Shown one piece after another: positions 8,566-17,540 of a stretch of DNA of 64,000 bases. Under the pieces are notes generated by a model, which was not told the origin of the DNA, did no database searches, and saw nothing but the letters and a program-made list of their open reading frames with translations. Position numbers and translations under genes: made by a program. The first letter of the stretch is position 1; every line of letters starts with the position of its first letter. Source of the DNA: Spirosoma panaciterrae DSM 21099 (GTDB lineage Bacteria; Bacteroidota; Bacteroidia; Cytophagales; Spirosomataceae); NCBI RefSeq assembly GCF_000374025.1, contig NZ_KB893190.1, forward strand, positions 1 to 64,000. The letters are read 5' to 3'.

Positions 8566-8645
8566 AAAAAAGGGAAGAGGCAGAAGGGTATGAAAGGAAG
8601 CTGTGTCAGGCAAATATCCCTTCTCCTTTTTCCTTTTCTCCCTTC
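8566..8645 (-). repeat. purine/pyrimidine inverted repeat with ~7-bp periodic arms (gscfa-mrp)
   Basis: On the coding (minus) strand the last codons of the GSCFA gene are purine heptads (GGAGAAG, GGAGAAA, AGGAAAA, AGGAGAA). After the stop comes a pyrimidine arm ending CTCTTCCCTTTTTT directly before the mrp ATG. The arms pair only imperfectly. It has the same architecture as the repeats at 10303, 13334, 17445, 25291 and 31064. Confidence 0.55.
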
Positions 8646-9628
8646 TCCTGAGAAATTAAACGCCCACGTACGTCAGCCAGTTCCGCCGACACATCGATTC
8701 GGTTCGATAATGTTTCTAATTGCGACAATAACTTAGTCAGAAATGCCTGATGGGCCGGACTCGTTTCACCATAAAGCGGTCGGTGAGCCAGCGATTTTCG
8801 TATCTGTGCCCACTCAGGAATAAAGGCCCTAAGGTCGGAATCAAAGGCACTTTCAGCAAATTTTTCGAAAATGTAATCCTGTGCCTGTGCATTGGGATGA
8901 ATCAGGTCCGTTTCGTAAAAACGATAATCGCGCAGATCGTCCATCATTAATTCATAAGCCGGGAAATAGAACACCCAGTTGTTCCAGATGGTAAGCTCAT
9001 GGGCAATAACGCGTAAAATCGATTTACTGACGCTGTTTAAGGGGAGTGTATCGCGGGTATGACGGACCGGACTAACCGTCAGAACGATTTTAAGAGTAGG
9101 GTTAACTTTATGCAGGGTTTTCAGCAGCCGTGCCATGTCGTCACGCAGGTGGTCGATCTGATAAAGGTATTTCTCGAACAGATGCCCTGGCATTTTGTGG
9201 CAGTTGGCCACCACTTTCCCGGTTTCAATGTGTCGATAAACAACCGCCGAGCCGAGAGTTAGGAGCAGGAAGTCTGCTTTTTGAATGGCTTCAGCCGTAG
9301 CCTTCAGACAGCTCATCAATTTTGGGCGGAGTTCATCCCGACTAAAGGCCCAGAACGATGAATGGAAATCGTAATGAAACCAGACACCATCACGCTCTAC
9401 ATACCGATTTTCGTCGGGTAGATTTCCAGCTAGTGCCATTGCTACTAGCTTTGCTATAGAAACAGGGTTGAAAACGGTACCGAACGGGTTGTTGAGAACG
9501 GATAGTTTATGGTCGGCTAATCGGCTTCCTATTACGTCTGCAAAACAAGAGCCGAGGGTTACGATCCGGCTCTTTAGACCCATGCGGTTGGGGAGGGCTT
9601 CGGGCGAAAAATCAGTATGGAGCTTCAT
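8606..9628 (-). CDS. GSCFA family protein (SGNH-hydrolase-like)
   Basis: 340 residues. The family-naming motif GSCFADVIG sits near residue 27, and DLIHPNAQAQDYIFE near residue 242 resembles the Asp-x-x-His pair of SGNH esterases. The family is found mainly in Bacteroidota and its substrate is not known. The last residues (QEKGEKEKGEGIFA) are a low-complexity Lys/Glu/Gly tail encoded by a purine repeat tract, so the natural C-terminus seems to have been replaced or extended by a repeat. The stop overlaps none of the true mrp reading frame. Confidence 0.85.
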   Translation of the reverse strand: MKLHTDFSPEALPNRMGLKSRIVTLGSCFADVIGSRLADHKLSVLNNPFGTVFNPVSIAKLVAMALAGNLPDENRYVERDGVWFHYDFHSSFWAFSRDELRPKLMSCLKATAEAIQKADFLLLTLGSAVVYRHIETGKVVANCHKMPGHLFEKYLYQIDHLRDDMARLLKTLHKVNPTLKIVLTVSPVRHTRDTLPLNSVSKSILRVIAHELTIWNNWVFYFPAYELMMDDLRDYRFYETDLIHPNAQAQDYIFEKFAESAFDSDLRAFIPEWAQIRKSLAHRPLYGETSPAHQAFLTKLLSQLETLSNRIDVSAELADVRGRLISQEKGEKEKGEGIFA

Positions 9629-9783
9629 ACTATTTTAACAAAAAAACGGGTTGATTAGCTCCGTTTACTGCTAAAAATAATACGCCATTACCTCTTGATT
9701 ATCAGCGCATAATAATCAAACTAGTGCTTTGTGATGGTTGTTCTATGGGACTTCGGACAGGGTTCCTGGTCAGTTAATAACAG

Positions 9784-9828
9784 AAAAAAAAACGGCCCGC
9801 ATTGTCGTTCGACAGGCAGGCCGTTTTC
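9784..9828 (-). terminator. terminator of the rpsF-rpsR-rplI operon
   Basis: On the minus strand, AAAACGGCC pairs with GGCCGTTTT around an inner TGTCG/CGACA hairpin, followed by a run of T's. It starts 19 bases past the rplI stop. Confidence 0.88.
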
Positions 9829-9846
9829 AGGATGAGTCGGTATGGC

Positions 9847-10290
9847 TTATTCAGCAGAAACGACTTCGAATTTCACTTTATGCTTCACATCCTTGTGCAA
9901 ATCGAGCGAAGCTTCGTAAGTACCGAGAGTCTTCACATCGTCAACGGTGATTTTCTTCCGGTCGATGTCGAAACCTTTTTCGCGAAGGGCTTCGGCAACC
10001 TGGGTATTGGTTACACGACCGAAAATTTTGCCACTTTCCCCCGCTTTTGCAGGGATAGAGAGCGTAATATCGCCGATGGCTTCAGCTAAAGCGAGTGCAT
10101 CGTTTTTGATTTTCTCGGCTTTGTGAGCAGCCTGGCGGATGTTTTCGGCAACAATCTTTTTATTCGATTCGGTTGCCATTACTGCATATCCCTGAGGAAT
10201 CAGGTAGTTGCGGCCGTAGCCGGGCTTCACCGTAACGGTATCGTTTTTGTAGCCCAGGCCGGCAATATCAGTTTTTAAAATGATGTCCAT
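9847..10290 (-). CDS. rplI: 50S ribosomal protein bL9
   Basis: 147 residues, normal length. The N-terminal domain has the bL9 signature GLGYKNDTVTVKPGYGRNYLIP, here split as GYKNDTVTVKPGYGRNYLIP at residues 13-32. A long connecting helix and C-terminal domain follow. Last gene of the rpsF-rpsR-rplI operon, the standard order. An 80-bp gap holding a heptamer-built inverted repeat separates it from rpsR. Confidence 0.97.
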   Translation of the reverse strand: MDIILKTDIAGLGYKNDTVTVKPGYGRNYLIPQGYAVMATESNKKIVAENIRQAAHKAEKIKNDALALAEAIGDITLSIPAKAGESGKIFGRVTNTQVAEALREKGFDIDRKKITVDDVKTLGTYEASLDLHKDVKHKVKFEVVSAE

Positions 10291-10302
10291 TTTTGAAAAA
10301 GT

Positions 10303-10379
10303 TTTCGGTTTACAGTTTACAGTTTACAGCTCTGGTACCGGAAGGCGGCAGAATACTGAAAACAGACTACTGAAAACTA
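10303..10379 (-). repeat. inverted repeat with heptamer arms between rpsR and rplI
   Basis: Coding-strand arm 1 begins inside the rpsR stop codon and reads as 7-mers TTTTCAG, TAGTCTG, TTTTCAG, TATTCTG. Arm 2 is three exact copies of CTGTAAA. The arms are complementary apart from a few mismatches, with a loop of about 30 nt. It would form a hairpin in the polycistronic ribosomal mRNA. Confidence 0.75.
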
Positions 10380-10628
10380 TTTTAGTGAATCGCCTACGTA
10401 AGGCAGGATGGCTAAATGACGAGCGCGTTTGACAGCCTGGGCCACTTTACGCTGGTTTTTGAGGCTTGTGCCGGTTAGCCGACGGGGCAGAATCTTGCCT
10501 TGTTCGTTCAGCAGTTTCAGCAGGAAGTTACCATCCTTATAATCGATGTATTTGATACCGGCTTTCTTAAAGCGGTCGTACTTTTTGCGATTCTCGGTTT
10601 TCGAGACGGATTCGTTTTGTAAGCTCAT
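10377..10628 (-). CDS. rpsR: 30S ribosomal protein bS18
   Basis: 83 residues. The conserved core is visible: [20 protein letters not shown], then [20 protein letters not shown] and the basic C-terminus [11 protein letters not shown]. It binds bS6 in the small-subunit platform; rpsF lies 13 bases upstream, as in most bacteria. Confidence 0.97.
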   Translation of the reverse strand: MSLQNESVSKTENRKKYDRFKKAGIKYIDYKDGNFLLKLLNEQGKILPRRLTGTSLKNQRKVAQAVKRARHLAILPYVGDSLK

Positions 10629-10641
10629 GATCAGGGACCTA

Positions 10642-11004
10642 TCAGGCGTTTTCGGTTTGTTTTTTCTTACCCACTAAGCCATTGCGCTTCTTTTCATTGT
10701 AGGCAACAGCGTGTTTGTCGAGCGAAACCGTCAGGTGACGGATCACACGTTCATCGCGCAGATACTCCGTGTTGAGCTTCTCGATGATCGTTCCCGGAGC
10801 CTTAAACTCGAAGAGTTGATAGTAACCCGTGTTCTTGTGCTGGATTGGGTAGGCCAGTTTACGCAGACCCATGCTGTCTTCATGAACAAGTTCCGCACCA
10901 TTATCGGTGAGCACTTTCCGGAACTTGTCAACGGTGTCCTTCATCTGAGCATCAGATAAAACGGGAGTTAAAATGAACACCGTTTCGTAGTTATTCAGAA
11001 ACAT
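10642..11004 (-). CDS. rpsF: 30S ribosomal protein bS6
   Basis: 120 residues from the ATG at 11004 ([18 protein letters not shown]). The longer frame would cross a promoter and a terminator. Family features are YETVFIL at the start and [20 protein letters not shown] in the middle. First gene of the rpsF-rpsR-rplI operon, with a TATCTTTG promoter box 26 bases upstream. Confidence 0.96.
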   Translation of the reverse strand: MFLNNYETVFILTPVLSDAQMKDTVDKFRKVLTDNGAELVHEDSMGLRKLAYPIQHKNTGYYQLFEFKAPGTIIEKLNTEYLRDERVIRHLTVSLDKHAVAYNEKKRNGLVGKKKQTENA

Positions 11005-11030
11005 TTTTTGAATTGGTTGAAATGAGGGCG

Positions 11031-11038
11031 CAAAGATA
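11031..11038 (-). promoter_or_regulatory. -7 promoter box of the rpsF operon
   Basis: TATCTTTG on the minus strand is an exact TAnnTTTG match, placed between the upstream gene's terminator and the rpsF start (11004). The leader would be about 20-25 nt. Confidence 0.7.
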
Positions 11039-11040
11039 GG

Positions 11041-11111
11041 AAAAAAAATAGTAACGGGCAAGGGGGATTGAGTAAAACAATCGTCCACCCAATCCCCCTT
11101 GCCCGTTACTA
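11041..11111 (-). terminator. terminator with 22-bp stem before rpsF
   Basis: Perfect 22-bp inverted repeat (11049-11070 with 11090-11111), 19-nt loop, then T8 on the minus strand. It ends the coiled-coil gene whose stop is at 11123 and is followed immediately by the rpsF promoter box. Confidence 0.9.
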
Positions 11112-11122
11112 GTTGCTATTTT

Positions 11123-12064
11123 TTACTTCACTGTGAATTCGCCTTCTCCAATTCGGAAACCTTCGCAGTAGATTTCAATGATATGCTTGCCTTCGTTGAA
11201 GCGTTGACCACCACGACCATAAATGAAGTCTACCGTCTGACGGCTGTTGTCGAAATTGAACCGTTGCATGGCCGTGTAAATCATACCTTGCCCGCCATAA
11301 GTAAATTCGCCGGAGCCTGTTGCCAGATCGGAAATGACGGCACCCGTCGGATCCAGGATACGCATATAGAGTTCTTTCTCTTCCTGTTTGGCTAACCCAT
11401 TGGGAGCCAGTCGAACCGATACTTTAATTTTGTCGATCCGTTTTGCTTTGTACGTACCCCCATCTTTCTCTTTGCCGCGCTTGTTGATGGCATCTACCGA
11501 TATGTTCTCGGCTCGGAGCGCAGCAGCTATGGTTACTTTTTCGTTCAACTCCTGATTCTTAGCCGCCACAGCCACAACCGAATCACTAAGTGTTTGCCGC
11601 TCCGCTTTTAATCCTGTATTTTCCTGGGCAAGACTGGCGTTTTGCTGAGTTAATACGCCATTTTCTTCTTTCAGTCGAGCAATTTCCTGATCTTTCTGAG
11701 CGAGTATTGCCTGATAGTTTCGGATTTTCTGATCGTATTTTTTGCTGTCGAAGGAACCTACATTCCTGAGTTGATTTTTATCAATTTCCAACTGGGCTTT
11801 TACTTTCATCAGCGAATCGATGTTGCCGCCAAGTTGTTGGATTTCAGCAATTTTAGCGTCCAATTGCGCCGAAATCGAGTCGAGCTTTGTTTTAGCAATC
11901 AACACTTCCTCGGTTTTGGCGGCAATGGTAGCGTCTTTGGTTTTATTGTCTTGCCGCTCCTGATAGTAAAAGTATAATAGCAGCACGTTAAGAGCCGCTA
12001 ACACGAGCAGAGCGACCAGTAAATAGCTGCGGCTGTTATTTCGAGGCTGAGGTCTAGGTTCCAT
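11123..12064 (-). CDS. membrane-anchored coiled-coil protein of unknown function
   Basis: 313 residues. After a short polar N-terminus comes one membrane helix (YLLVALLVLAALNVLLLYFY, residues about 14-33). A long heptad-rich coiled coil follows to about residue 195 (KTEEVLIAKTKLDSISAQLD and onward). The C-terminal ~110 residues look like a beta domain (IKVSVRLAPNGLAK to EGEFTVK). The layout suggests an inner-membrane protein with a periplasmic rod and head. I do not recognise a named family. Transcribed toward rpsF but separated from it by a strong terminator. Confidence 0.75.
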   Translation of the reverse strand: MEPRPQPRNNSRSYLLVALLVLAALNVLLLYFYYQERQDNKTKDATIAAKTEEVLIAKTKLDSISAQLDAKIAEIQQLGGNIDSLMKVKAQLEIDKNQLRNVGSFDSKKYDQKIRNYQAILAQKDQEIARLKEENGVLTQQNASLAQENTGLKAERQTLSDSVVAVAAKNQELNEKVTIAAALRAENISVDAINKRGKEKDGGTYKAKRIDKIKVSVRLAPNGLAKQEEKELYMRILDPTGAVISDLATGSGEFTYGGQGMIYTAMQRFNFDNSRQTVDFIYGRGGQRFNEGKHIIEIYCEGFRIGEGEFTVK

Positions 12065-12189
12065 ATACTATGGGTTAAACGATCAAGTATGGTTAAAATC
12101 CTTACCAAAACTAGCCTGGAAGGCTGTTTATTGTCTTGTTTTGCACAATAATACTAAACGATTCGTAGAAGGTCATAAAATAAGCACCT

Positions 12190-12849
12190 ATGATTGCCGA
12201 AGCTATTCATCAAATTGAGGGTTCATTGCCCGAACATGCCAAATTAATTGCTGTGACAAAAACCAAACCAGTGGCGCTGATTCGTGAAGCCTACGTGGCC
12301 GGTTGTCATCGATTTGGTGAAAATAAAGTGCAGGAGATGGTAGAGAAACAGCCCCAGTTGCCTGCCGATATCGAATGGCATTTGATCGGGCATTTGCAAA
12401 GTAATAAGGTAAAATACATTGCCCCGTTTGTTACGCTGATTCATTCGATCGACAGCCTGAAGCTGCTGCAGGAAGTGAATAAACAAGCAGTTAAACATCA
12501 CCGGATTATTCAATGCTTATTGCAGATTCACATTGCCGATGAAGAAACGAAGTATGGCCTTTCGCCCGACGAAGCAGAGGCATTACTGCATGAACCTGCC
12601 TTAGATACGCTCTCAAATATTCGCTTGATTGGGCTGATGGGGCTGGCTACCAATACGGATGACGAAGCAAAAATCCGGCAGGAGTTTCGTGGACTTAAGC
12701 AACTCTACGACAAACTGGCTCAACAGGAGCGAAAGAATGTACGATTCAGGGAGCTTTCAATGGGCATGAGTGGAGATTATCGCATCGCCCTTGAGGAGGG
12801 CAGTACCCTGGTTCGGGTTGGGAGTGCTATTTTTGGCAGTCGAAACTAA
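12190..12849 (+). CDS. YggS/PROSC family pyridoxal-phosphate homeostasis protein
   Basis: 219 residues, a single PLP-binding TIM-barrel domain. The cofactor lysine is in KLIAVTKTKP near residue 22; GENKVQEM, WHLIGHLQSNKVKYIAP and the phosphate-binding LSMGMSGDYRIALEEGST end are all present. The family carries PLP and balances vitamin B6 and amino-acid pools. Divergent from the coiled-coil gene. Confidence 0.95.
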   Translation: MIAEAIHQIEGSLPEHAKLIAVTKTKPVALIREAYVAGCHRFGENKVQEMVEKQPQLPADIEWHLIGHLQSNKVKYIAPFVTLIHSIDSLKLLQEVNKQAVKHHRIIQCLLQIHIADEETKYGLSPDEAEALLHEPALDTLSNIRLIGLMGLATNTDDEAKIRQEFRGLKQLYDKLAQQERKNVRFRELSMGMSGDYRIALEEGSTLVRVGSAIFGSRN

Positions 12850-12955
12850 ACCAGGGTTTTTGTGATTTGATTGATTACGCTGATTGTGTAGTCAATTCAC
12901 CGTAAGAGTCGTATCCGATAATCCGTAAAGCCCTTTTAAATACCAGTTAGTTACT

Positions 12956-13333
12956 ATGAAATTTTTTCTTCAATCAGGTGCTTTGTTGGGCTTGCTAGGG
13001 GTAGCCCTGGGAGCATTTGGAGCGCATGCCCTGCGAACTATGCTGGAAGCATCGGGCCGAACGGCGACGTTTGAAACGGCCGTTAAATACCAGTTTTATC
13101 ATGCGCTGGCACTCGTACTGGTTGGCTTATTGATGCATACGTTTGGTAGTAACCCGACGATAGTAAAATTGCTTACCTGGTCAGGTTATTCGTTTTTAGG
13201 TGGAGTAATTATATTCTCCGGCTCACTGTATGTGCTGTGTTTTACCGGCATAACCTGGCTAGGGGCCATTACACCCCTGGGCGGGCTGGCGATGATAGCC
13301 GGTTGGGCGCTTTTATTCTGGGCGTTTTTATAG
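12956..13333 (+). CDS. DUF423 (YgdD-type) small inner-membrane protein
   Basis: 125 residues with four predicted membrane helices. The family features are LGVALGAFGAHALR (residues 14-27) and AVKYQFYHALALVLVGLL. Function is unknown across the family. The stop codon is followed at once by a nonamer-built inverted repeat and then by prfC on the same strand. Confidence 0.88.
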   Translation: MKFFLQSGALLGLLGVALGAFGAHALRTMLEASGRTATFETAVKYQFYHALALVLVGLLMHTFGSNPTIVKLLTWSGYSFLGGVIIFSGSLYVLCFTGITWLGAITPLGGLAMIAGWALLFWAFL

Positions 13334-13437
13334 GGAAGGAGAGCAGGGAGGAAGGGGAGTAGAGGGAGGAAAGGTTTTGCTGGTTTAATAGCTTTTCTCC
13401 TTTCCTCCCTCTACTCCCTTTCCTCCCTGCTCCTTTT
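13334..13437 (+). repeat. inverted repeat with nonamer arms before prfC
   Basis: It begins at the base after the DUF423 stop. Arm 1 is a purine tract of 9-mers (GGGAGGAAG, GGGAGTAGA, GGGAGGAAA). Arm 2 mirrors it (CCTTTCCTC, CCTCTACTC, CCTTTCCTC) and ends in CTCCTTTTTT. The arms pair over about 35 positions with two small indels, around a loop of some 26 nt. The final T6 makes it a credible terminator, just before the prfC promoter box. Confidence 0.75.
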
Positions 13438-13441
13438 TTCG

Positions 13442-13449
13442 TAACTTTG
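13442..13449 (+). promoter_or_regulatory. -7 promoter box of prfC
   Basis: TAACTTTG is an exact TAnnTTTG match, 19 bases before the prfC ATG and right after the hairpin T-run. Confidence 0.65.
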
Positions 13450-13468
13450 CGCACTGATTCTGAGAATA

Positions 13469-15064
13469 ATGCAAACGAACATACAGGCAGAAACCGCCCG
13501 TCGGCGGACGTTCGCCATCATTAGTCACCCGGATGCCGGGAAAACCACACTTACCGAAAAACTGCTTCTCTTTGGAGGAGCTATTCAAACGGCTGGAGCT
13601 GTTAAATCCAATAAAATCAAAAAGACAGCCACGTCAGATTTTATGGAAATTGAGAAGCAGCGCGGTATTTCTGTAGCTACTTCGGTGATGACCTTTGAGT
13701 ACGATAATCTGAAAATCAATATTCTAGACACGCCTGGTCACAAAGATTTTGCGGAGGATACCTACCGGACCCTGACGGCCGTCGACAGTGTGATTCTGGT
13801 GATCGACTGCGTGAAAGGCGTAGAGGAACAAACTGAGCGGCTCATGGAAGTGTGCCGGATGCGCGACACTCCCGTAATCATATTTATCAATAAGCTGGAC
13901 CGGGAAGGCCGTAATCCATTCGACCTGCTGGACGAGCTGGAAGAAAAGCTGAACATCCGGGTTCGGCCGATGACCTGGCCGGTCAATATGGGGTCGGATT
14001 TTAAAGGGGTATACAGTCTGATCGAGAAAAAGTTATATTTCTTCAAAGTCAATAAAACGAAAGTAGAAGACGACGTGCTGCCGATCGAGCTGGAAGATAC
14101 GCTGCTTGATAAAAAAGTAGGCGAGCGCGATGCCGCCCAACTTCGGGAAGATGTTGAGCTGATTGAGGGGGTTTATGATCCATTCGACCGACAGGCCTAT
14201 CTGGATGGGAAACTGGCTCCGGTATTCTTTGGCTCGGCCGTGAATAACTTCGGAGTAAAAGAGCTACTGGAAGGCTTCTGCGATATATCGCCCGAGCCGA
14301 TTGCACGCCCAACCGACAAGCGTGAAGTGCTGCCCGACGAAAAAGCGTTCAGTGGATTTGTGTTTAAGATCCACGCCAACCTCGATCCGCGCCACCGCGA
14401 CCGGATTGCCTTTCTGCGCATCTGTTCGGGCGTGTTTGAACGGAATAAGTTTTACCATCATACCCGGCTCGATAAAAACGTGCGATTCGCCAGCCCGTTC
14501 AGTTTCATGGCCGATAGCAAGAGCGTGGTAGAAGAAGGGTTTCCGGGTGATGTCGTTGGCTTGTATGATACAGGTACCTTTAAAATCGGCGATACGTTGA
14601 CTGAAGGTGAAGACTTACAATTCCAGGGGATTCCCAGTTTCTCGCCCGAAATCTTCAAGGAACTGGTTAATCTTGATCCGATGAAGTCGAAGCAATTGGA
14701 TAAAGGTATTCAGCAGTTGACCGATGAAGGGGTGGCCCAATTGTTCAATCTGGAGTTAGGTAACCGAAAAATTGTCGGTACAGTGGGTGAACTGCAATTT
14801 GAGGTTATTCAATATCGACTGGAGAACGAATACGGTGCAAAATGTCGCTGGGTACCGCTAAACTATACCAAGGCCTGCTGGATTACGTCCGAAAATCCGG
14901 CTAAACTGGCTGAATTTATTCGTCTGAAAGGGAACCAAATTGCCTACGATAAGGACCAAAATCCGGTTTTTCTGGCCGAATCGGACTGGATGCTGCGAAT
15001 GAATCAGCAGAATAACCCTGATATACTATTCCACCTGACATCAGAGTTTAAAGTTATTGCGTAG
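13469..15064 (+). CDS. prfC: peptide chain release factor 3 (RF3 GTPase)
   Basis: 531 residues, normal for RF3. The G domain has G1 SHPDAGKTT, switch [18 protein letters not shown] as G4, and the RF3-specific [19 protein letters not shown] segment ([16 protein letters not shown]). Domains II and III follow to the C-terminus. The GTPase removes RF1 and RF2 from the ribosome after termination. Single gene with its own promoter box. Confidence 0.97.
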   Translation: MQTNIQAETARRRTFAIISHPDAGKTTLTEKLLLFGGAIQTAGAVKSNKIKKTATSDFMEIEKQRGISVATSVMTFEYDNLKINILDTPGHKDFAEDTYRTLTAVDSVILVIDCVKGVEEQTERLMEVCRMRDTPVIIFINKLDREGRNPFDLLDELEEKLNIRVRPMTWPVNMGSDFKGVYSLIEKKLYFFKVNKTKVEDDVLPIELEDTLLDKKVGERDAAQLREDVELIEGVYDPFDRQAYLDGKLAPVFFGSAVNNFGVKELLEGFCDISPEPIARPTDKREVLPDEKAFSGFVFKIHANLDPRHRDRIAFLRICSGVFERNKFYHHTRLDKNVRFASPFSFMADSKSVVEEGFPGDVVGLYDTGTFKIGDTLTEGEDLQFQGIPSFSPEIFKELVNLDPMKSKQLDKGIQQLTDEGVAQLFNLELGNRKIVGTVGELQFEVIQYRLENEYGAKCRWVPLNYTKACWITSENPAKLAEFIRLKGNQIAYDKDQNPVFLAESDWMLRMNQQNNPDILFHLTSEFKVIA

Positions 15065-15159
15065 CTAGGACCGTTGCCGTAGATTCTTCAATTCACGAAA
15101 ACTCCTCCTTACCTGTTGAGTTGTTATAGGTATTACTCACGTTAAAACGAGTTATACCT

Positions 15160-15474
15160 ATGACACATACACTTGCCACCCTGGTTGTCGCTTTGCTGTT
15201 GACCGGCACGGCCGTTGCACAACAAAAGCCAGGCAAACGTTCTACTGGCGCAAAAACACCCACCACTACGAGTACGTCTACGGATGCAGCATCGGCCTCG
15301 AATAAGAAGGAGCAGGGGACCGTTGCCGGAACGGGTTTAACAAACGATCAGTACCAAACTCAGGCAACCGATAATTCGACGGATAAACCGACGAAAGTAG
15401 ATGCTGCCAGTAGTGTTCGAACAGGGCCATCGTCAGTAAAAGCCCGAAAAAAATCCCCTAAATCGGGAAACTGA
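15160..15474 (+). CDS. small secreted low-complexity protein
   Basis: 104 residues. It has a clear signal peptide, hydrophobic LATLVVALLLTGTAVA with cleavage at about AVA-QQ. The mature part is rich in Thr, Ser, Lys and Ala with no predicted fold. Similar Thr/Lys-rich periplasmic proteins are frequent in this group; no family name applies. Confidence 0.65.
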   Translation: MTHTLATLVVALLLTGTAVAQQKPGKRSTGAKTPTTTSTSTDAASASNKKEQGTVAGTGLTNDQYQTQATDNSTDKPTKVDAASSVRTGPSSVKARKKSPKSGN

Positions 15475-15584
15475 TCGAGTCCAGATAGTCGTTTTTGCAT
15501 ACACTTCTTTAATCAAGGTTTAATAACAATTCGCCGTACGGTAGGTTCTATGAATGTAATGAACCACTTAAACCAGATAGACTA

Positions 15585-15809
15585 ATGAAGAAGTTAATGA
15601 TTGCTGCTGTGGCAGCCATTTTGATGTCGGGTGCAGCGTATGCTCAGGATGACATGAAGAAAGACGCCAAAATGGAGCACAAAAAAATGAAGCACGACGC
15701 CAAGATGATGAAGAAAGAGGCTAAAAAAGAAGGCGATGATGCTAAAGCGGATGCCGCAAAGGATATGAAGAAAGAGGCCAAAGCCATGAAAAAAGACGTT
15801 AAGCAGTAA
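15585..15809 (+). CDS. small exported Lys/Met/Ala-rich helical protein
   Basis: 74 residues. Signal peptide MKKLMIAAVAAILMSGAAYA with predicted cleavage before QDD, then about 53 residues of almost only Lys, Met, Ala, Asp, Glu and His, with MKKEAK-type repeats. The mature peptide should be one charged amphipathic helix; Met and His could bind metal, which is speculation. It is followed by a good terminator, supporting a real gene. Confidence 0.65.
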   Translation: MKKLMIAAVAAILMSGAAYAQDDMKKDAKMEHKKMKHDAKMMKKEAKKEGDDAKADAAKDMKKEAKAMKKDVKQ

Positions 15810-15833
15810 TTGAATCTACTCGCACTTTTTCCC

Positions 15834-15860
15834 AAAACCTCCTGTTCGGGAGGTTTTTTT
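15834..15860 (+). terminator. intrinsic terminator
   Basis: AACCTCC and GGAGGTT pair around a 6-nt loop and are followed by T7, 25 bases after the stop of the small Lys-rich protein. Confidence 0.85.
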
Positions 15861-16022
15861 ATGTCATTGCCAGTAAAAAAAAGGCTGTAAGTCAAAATAG
15901 GTTCAATGGCAGAGCATACATACTGGCCTGTCATTGGGCTGATACAATAAGTTTACTTAACTACGGCAGAAGTTGTAAAAACGTTAATTAAACCCCCTTA
16001 GGAGAGGATATCTCCTTGCAAC

Positions 16023-17438
16023 CTACGAATAGGACTTCGCAGATTTCTCTTCGGTCGGCCTGGTTTCAGAAGGAATAGGCAAAAGACGATGTGAACTGGG
16101 TAGAGTAATTCGGAAGGTTGTACCTACCCCAACGGTTGAATCAACTTTAATCTGTCCCCGGTGGAGTTCGATAATTCGTTGAGTGAGGGCCAGGCCGATC
16201 CCATGACCTTTTATTGTCATCGTTGTCTCAGATCGGTAAAAGGGTTCGAAAATATGCGGTAGATCACTGGCTGGAATTCCATACCCATTATCGGAGAAAG
16301 TGAGTTGAACTTGGCCAGCTTCAAAAGCGATACGAACGGATACACGCTGATCGGAAGAATATTTGCAACCATTTTCCATTAAGTTCTGGAAGGCAGTCTG
16401 CAAGAGTGATTCTTCCCCATTTATCACTAAGTCCTCTTCCTGATCAGGTAAATTATCAAAGTCAATATCGATTTGATAGGCTGGTTTTTTATTGACAAGC
16501 AGACTTTGAGCCTGCCATAACAATTCATCGATTCGAACAGGTTGATAGTTAAGCGTAACAACGTCTGAACTGGCTCTGGCTAATTCGAGCAACCCATTTA
16601 CCAGTCTGATCATACTTTTTACTTCATCAAGTAAGGCATCGAACGCAACCTCATATTCATGGGCCGATCGGGCTTGCAGGCGTGTAACTTCAATCTGGCC
16701 CATCATTACCGTTAGGGGGGTCCGTAACTCATGCGATGCATGGGAAACAAAACTTTTCTGAAACACAAAGGCTTCTTCGAGTCGGGTAAGCAGGTCATTG
16801 AAGGTGCGGGCCAGATCGGCCAGTTCGTCGCGCTGCCGACCAACCCGTAAGCGCTCATGGATGTTGGTGGCAGATATGGCGTTTACCTGGGTAATCAGTT
16901 CAGCCACAGGCCGCAACGCATCGGTGGCAAACAGATAGCCAGCAATACCAACGATAAACAGGCTTAACAACCACCCAAAAAACAAAATCTCGCGTAACCG
17001 ATCCAGTTTACTAAATCCATAGCGATCATTGGCAGAAGCAACTATAAATAAAGATTCTCCTCTTGAGTTTATGTACCGGACCCCAATGGCTTCCAGGTCG
17101 CCAGTGCGGGCATATTGAGGATGACGGAGGGTTATTTTTGACAAAAAATCGGGTGAGATTGGGAATCGGGGCCGCTGGTTGTATTGATTATATAGAATAA
17201 CCCCTCGCGAATTATAAACGGTCACCTGCTCATCGGCCATAACGGGCAGATCATTCTGCGGTACTTCGCCAACGTCTTCCCGTAATCGAACGGTTGTCAG
17301 GGCTTTTTCTACCAATCGTTGTTCAAACTCCTGCTGTCGGAATTGATCGTAGAGGTAATAAACCGAGATGGTGAAGAGCAGCATGATCGAAGCGACCAGC
17401 AGCATAAACAGCAACGTAAGACGAGTACGAATGTTCAT
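16023..17438 (-). CDS. two-component sensor histidine kinase, heavy-metal sensor (CusS) type
   Basis: 471 residues. One N-terminal membrane helix (residues about 9-28), a periplasmic domain of about 120 residues, a second helix (FFGWLLSLFIVGIAGYLFA), a HAMP linker, HisKA with the phospho-acceptor His in SHASHELRTPLTVMM, and HATPase_c with N-box NLMENGCKYSS and G-box GHGIGLAL. It lies directly behind its response regulator. Neighbouring metal pump and copper ATPase genes suggest it senses a metal cation in the periplasm, but this is inferred from context. Confidence 0.92.
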   Translation of the reverse strand: MNIRTRLTLLFMLLVASIMLLFTISVYYLYDQFRQQEFEQRLVEKALTTVRLREDVGEVPQNDLPVMADEQVTVYNSRGVILYNQYNQRPRFPISPDFLSKITLRHPQYARTGDLEAIGVRYINSRGESLFIVASANDRYGFSKLDRLREILFFGWLLSLFIVGIAGYLFATDALRPVAELITQVNAISATNIHERLRVGRQRDELADLARTFNDLLTRLEEAFVFQKSFVSHASHELRTPLTVMMGQIEVTRLQARSAHEYEVAFDALLDEVKSMIRLVNGLLELARASSDVVTLNYQPVRIDELLWQAQSLLVNKKPAYQIDIDFDNLPDQEEDLVINGEESLLQTAFQNLMENGCKYSSDQRVSVRIAFEAGQVQLTFSDNGYGIPASDLPHIFEPFYRSETTMTIKGHGIGLALTQRIIELHRGQIKVDSTVGVGTTFRITLPSSHRLLPIPSETRPTEEKSAKSYS

Positions 17439-17444
17439 ATTTTT

Positions 17445-17540
17445 AAGAACTTAAGCGCTACTAGCGAGAAGCGAGAATGGCTGGCACTCTATAAAAAGTT
17501 TGCGCCAGCCATTCTCATTTCTCACTCCTAATTCCTAATT
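17445..17540 (-). repeat. inverted repeat with heptamer arms between response regulator and kinase
   Basis: On the coding strand arm 1 begins in the regulator stop codon as 7-mers (AATTAGG, AATTAGG, AGTGAGA, AATGAGA) and runs into an exact 13-bp core, GAGAATGGCTGGC. The second arm mirrors it as CATTCTC, GCTTCTC, GCTAGTA, ending 7 bases before the kinase ATG. The loop is about 18 nt. Confidence 0.75.
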
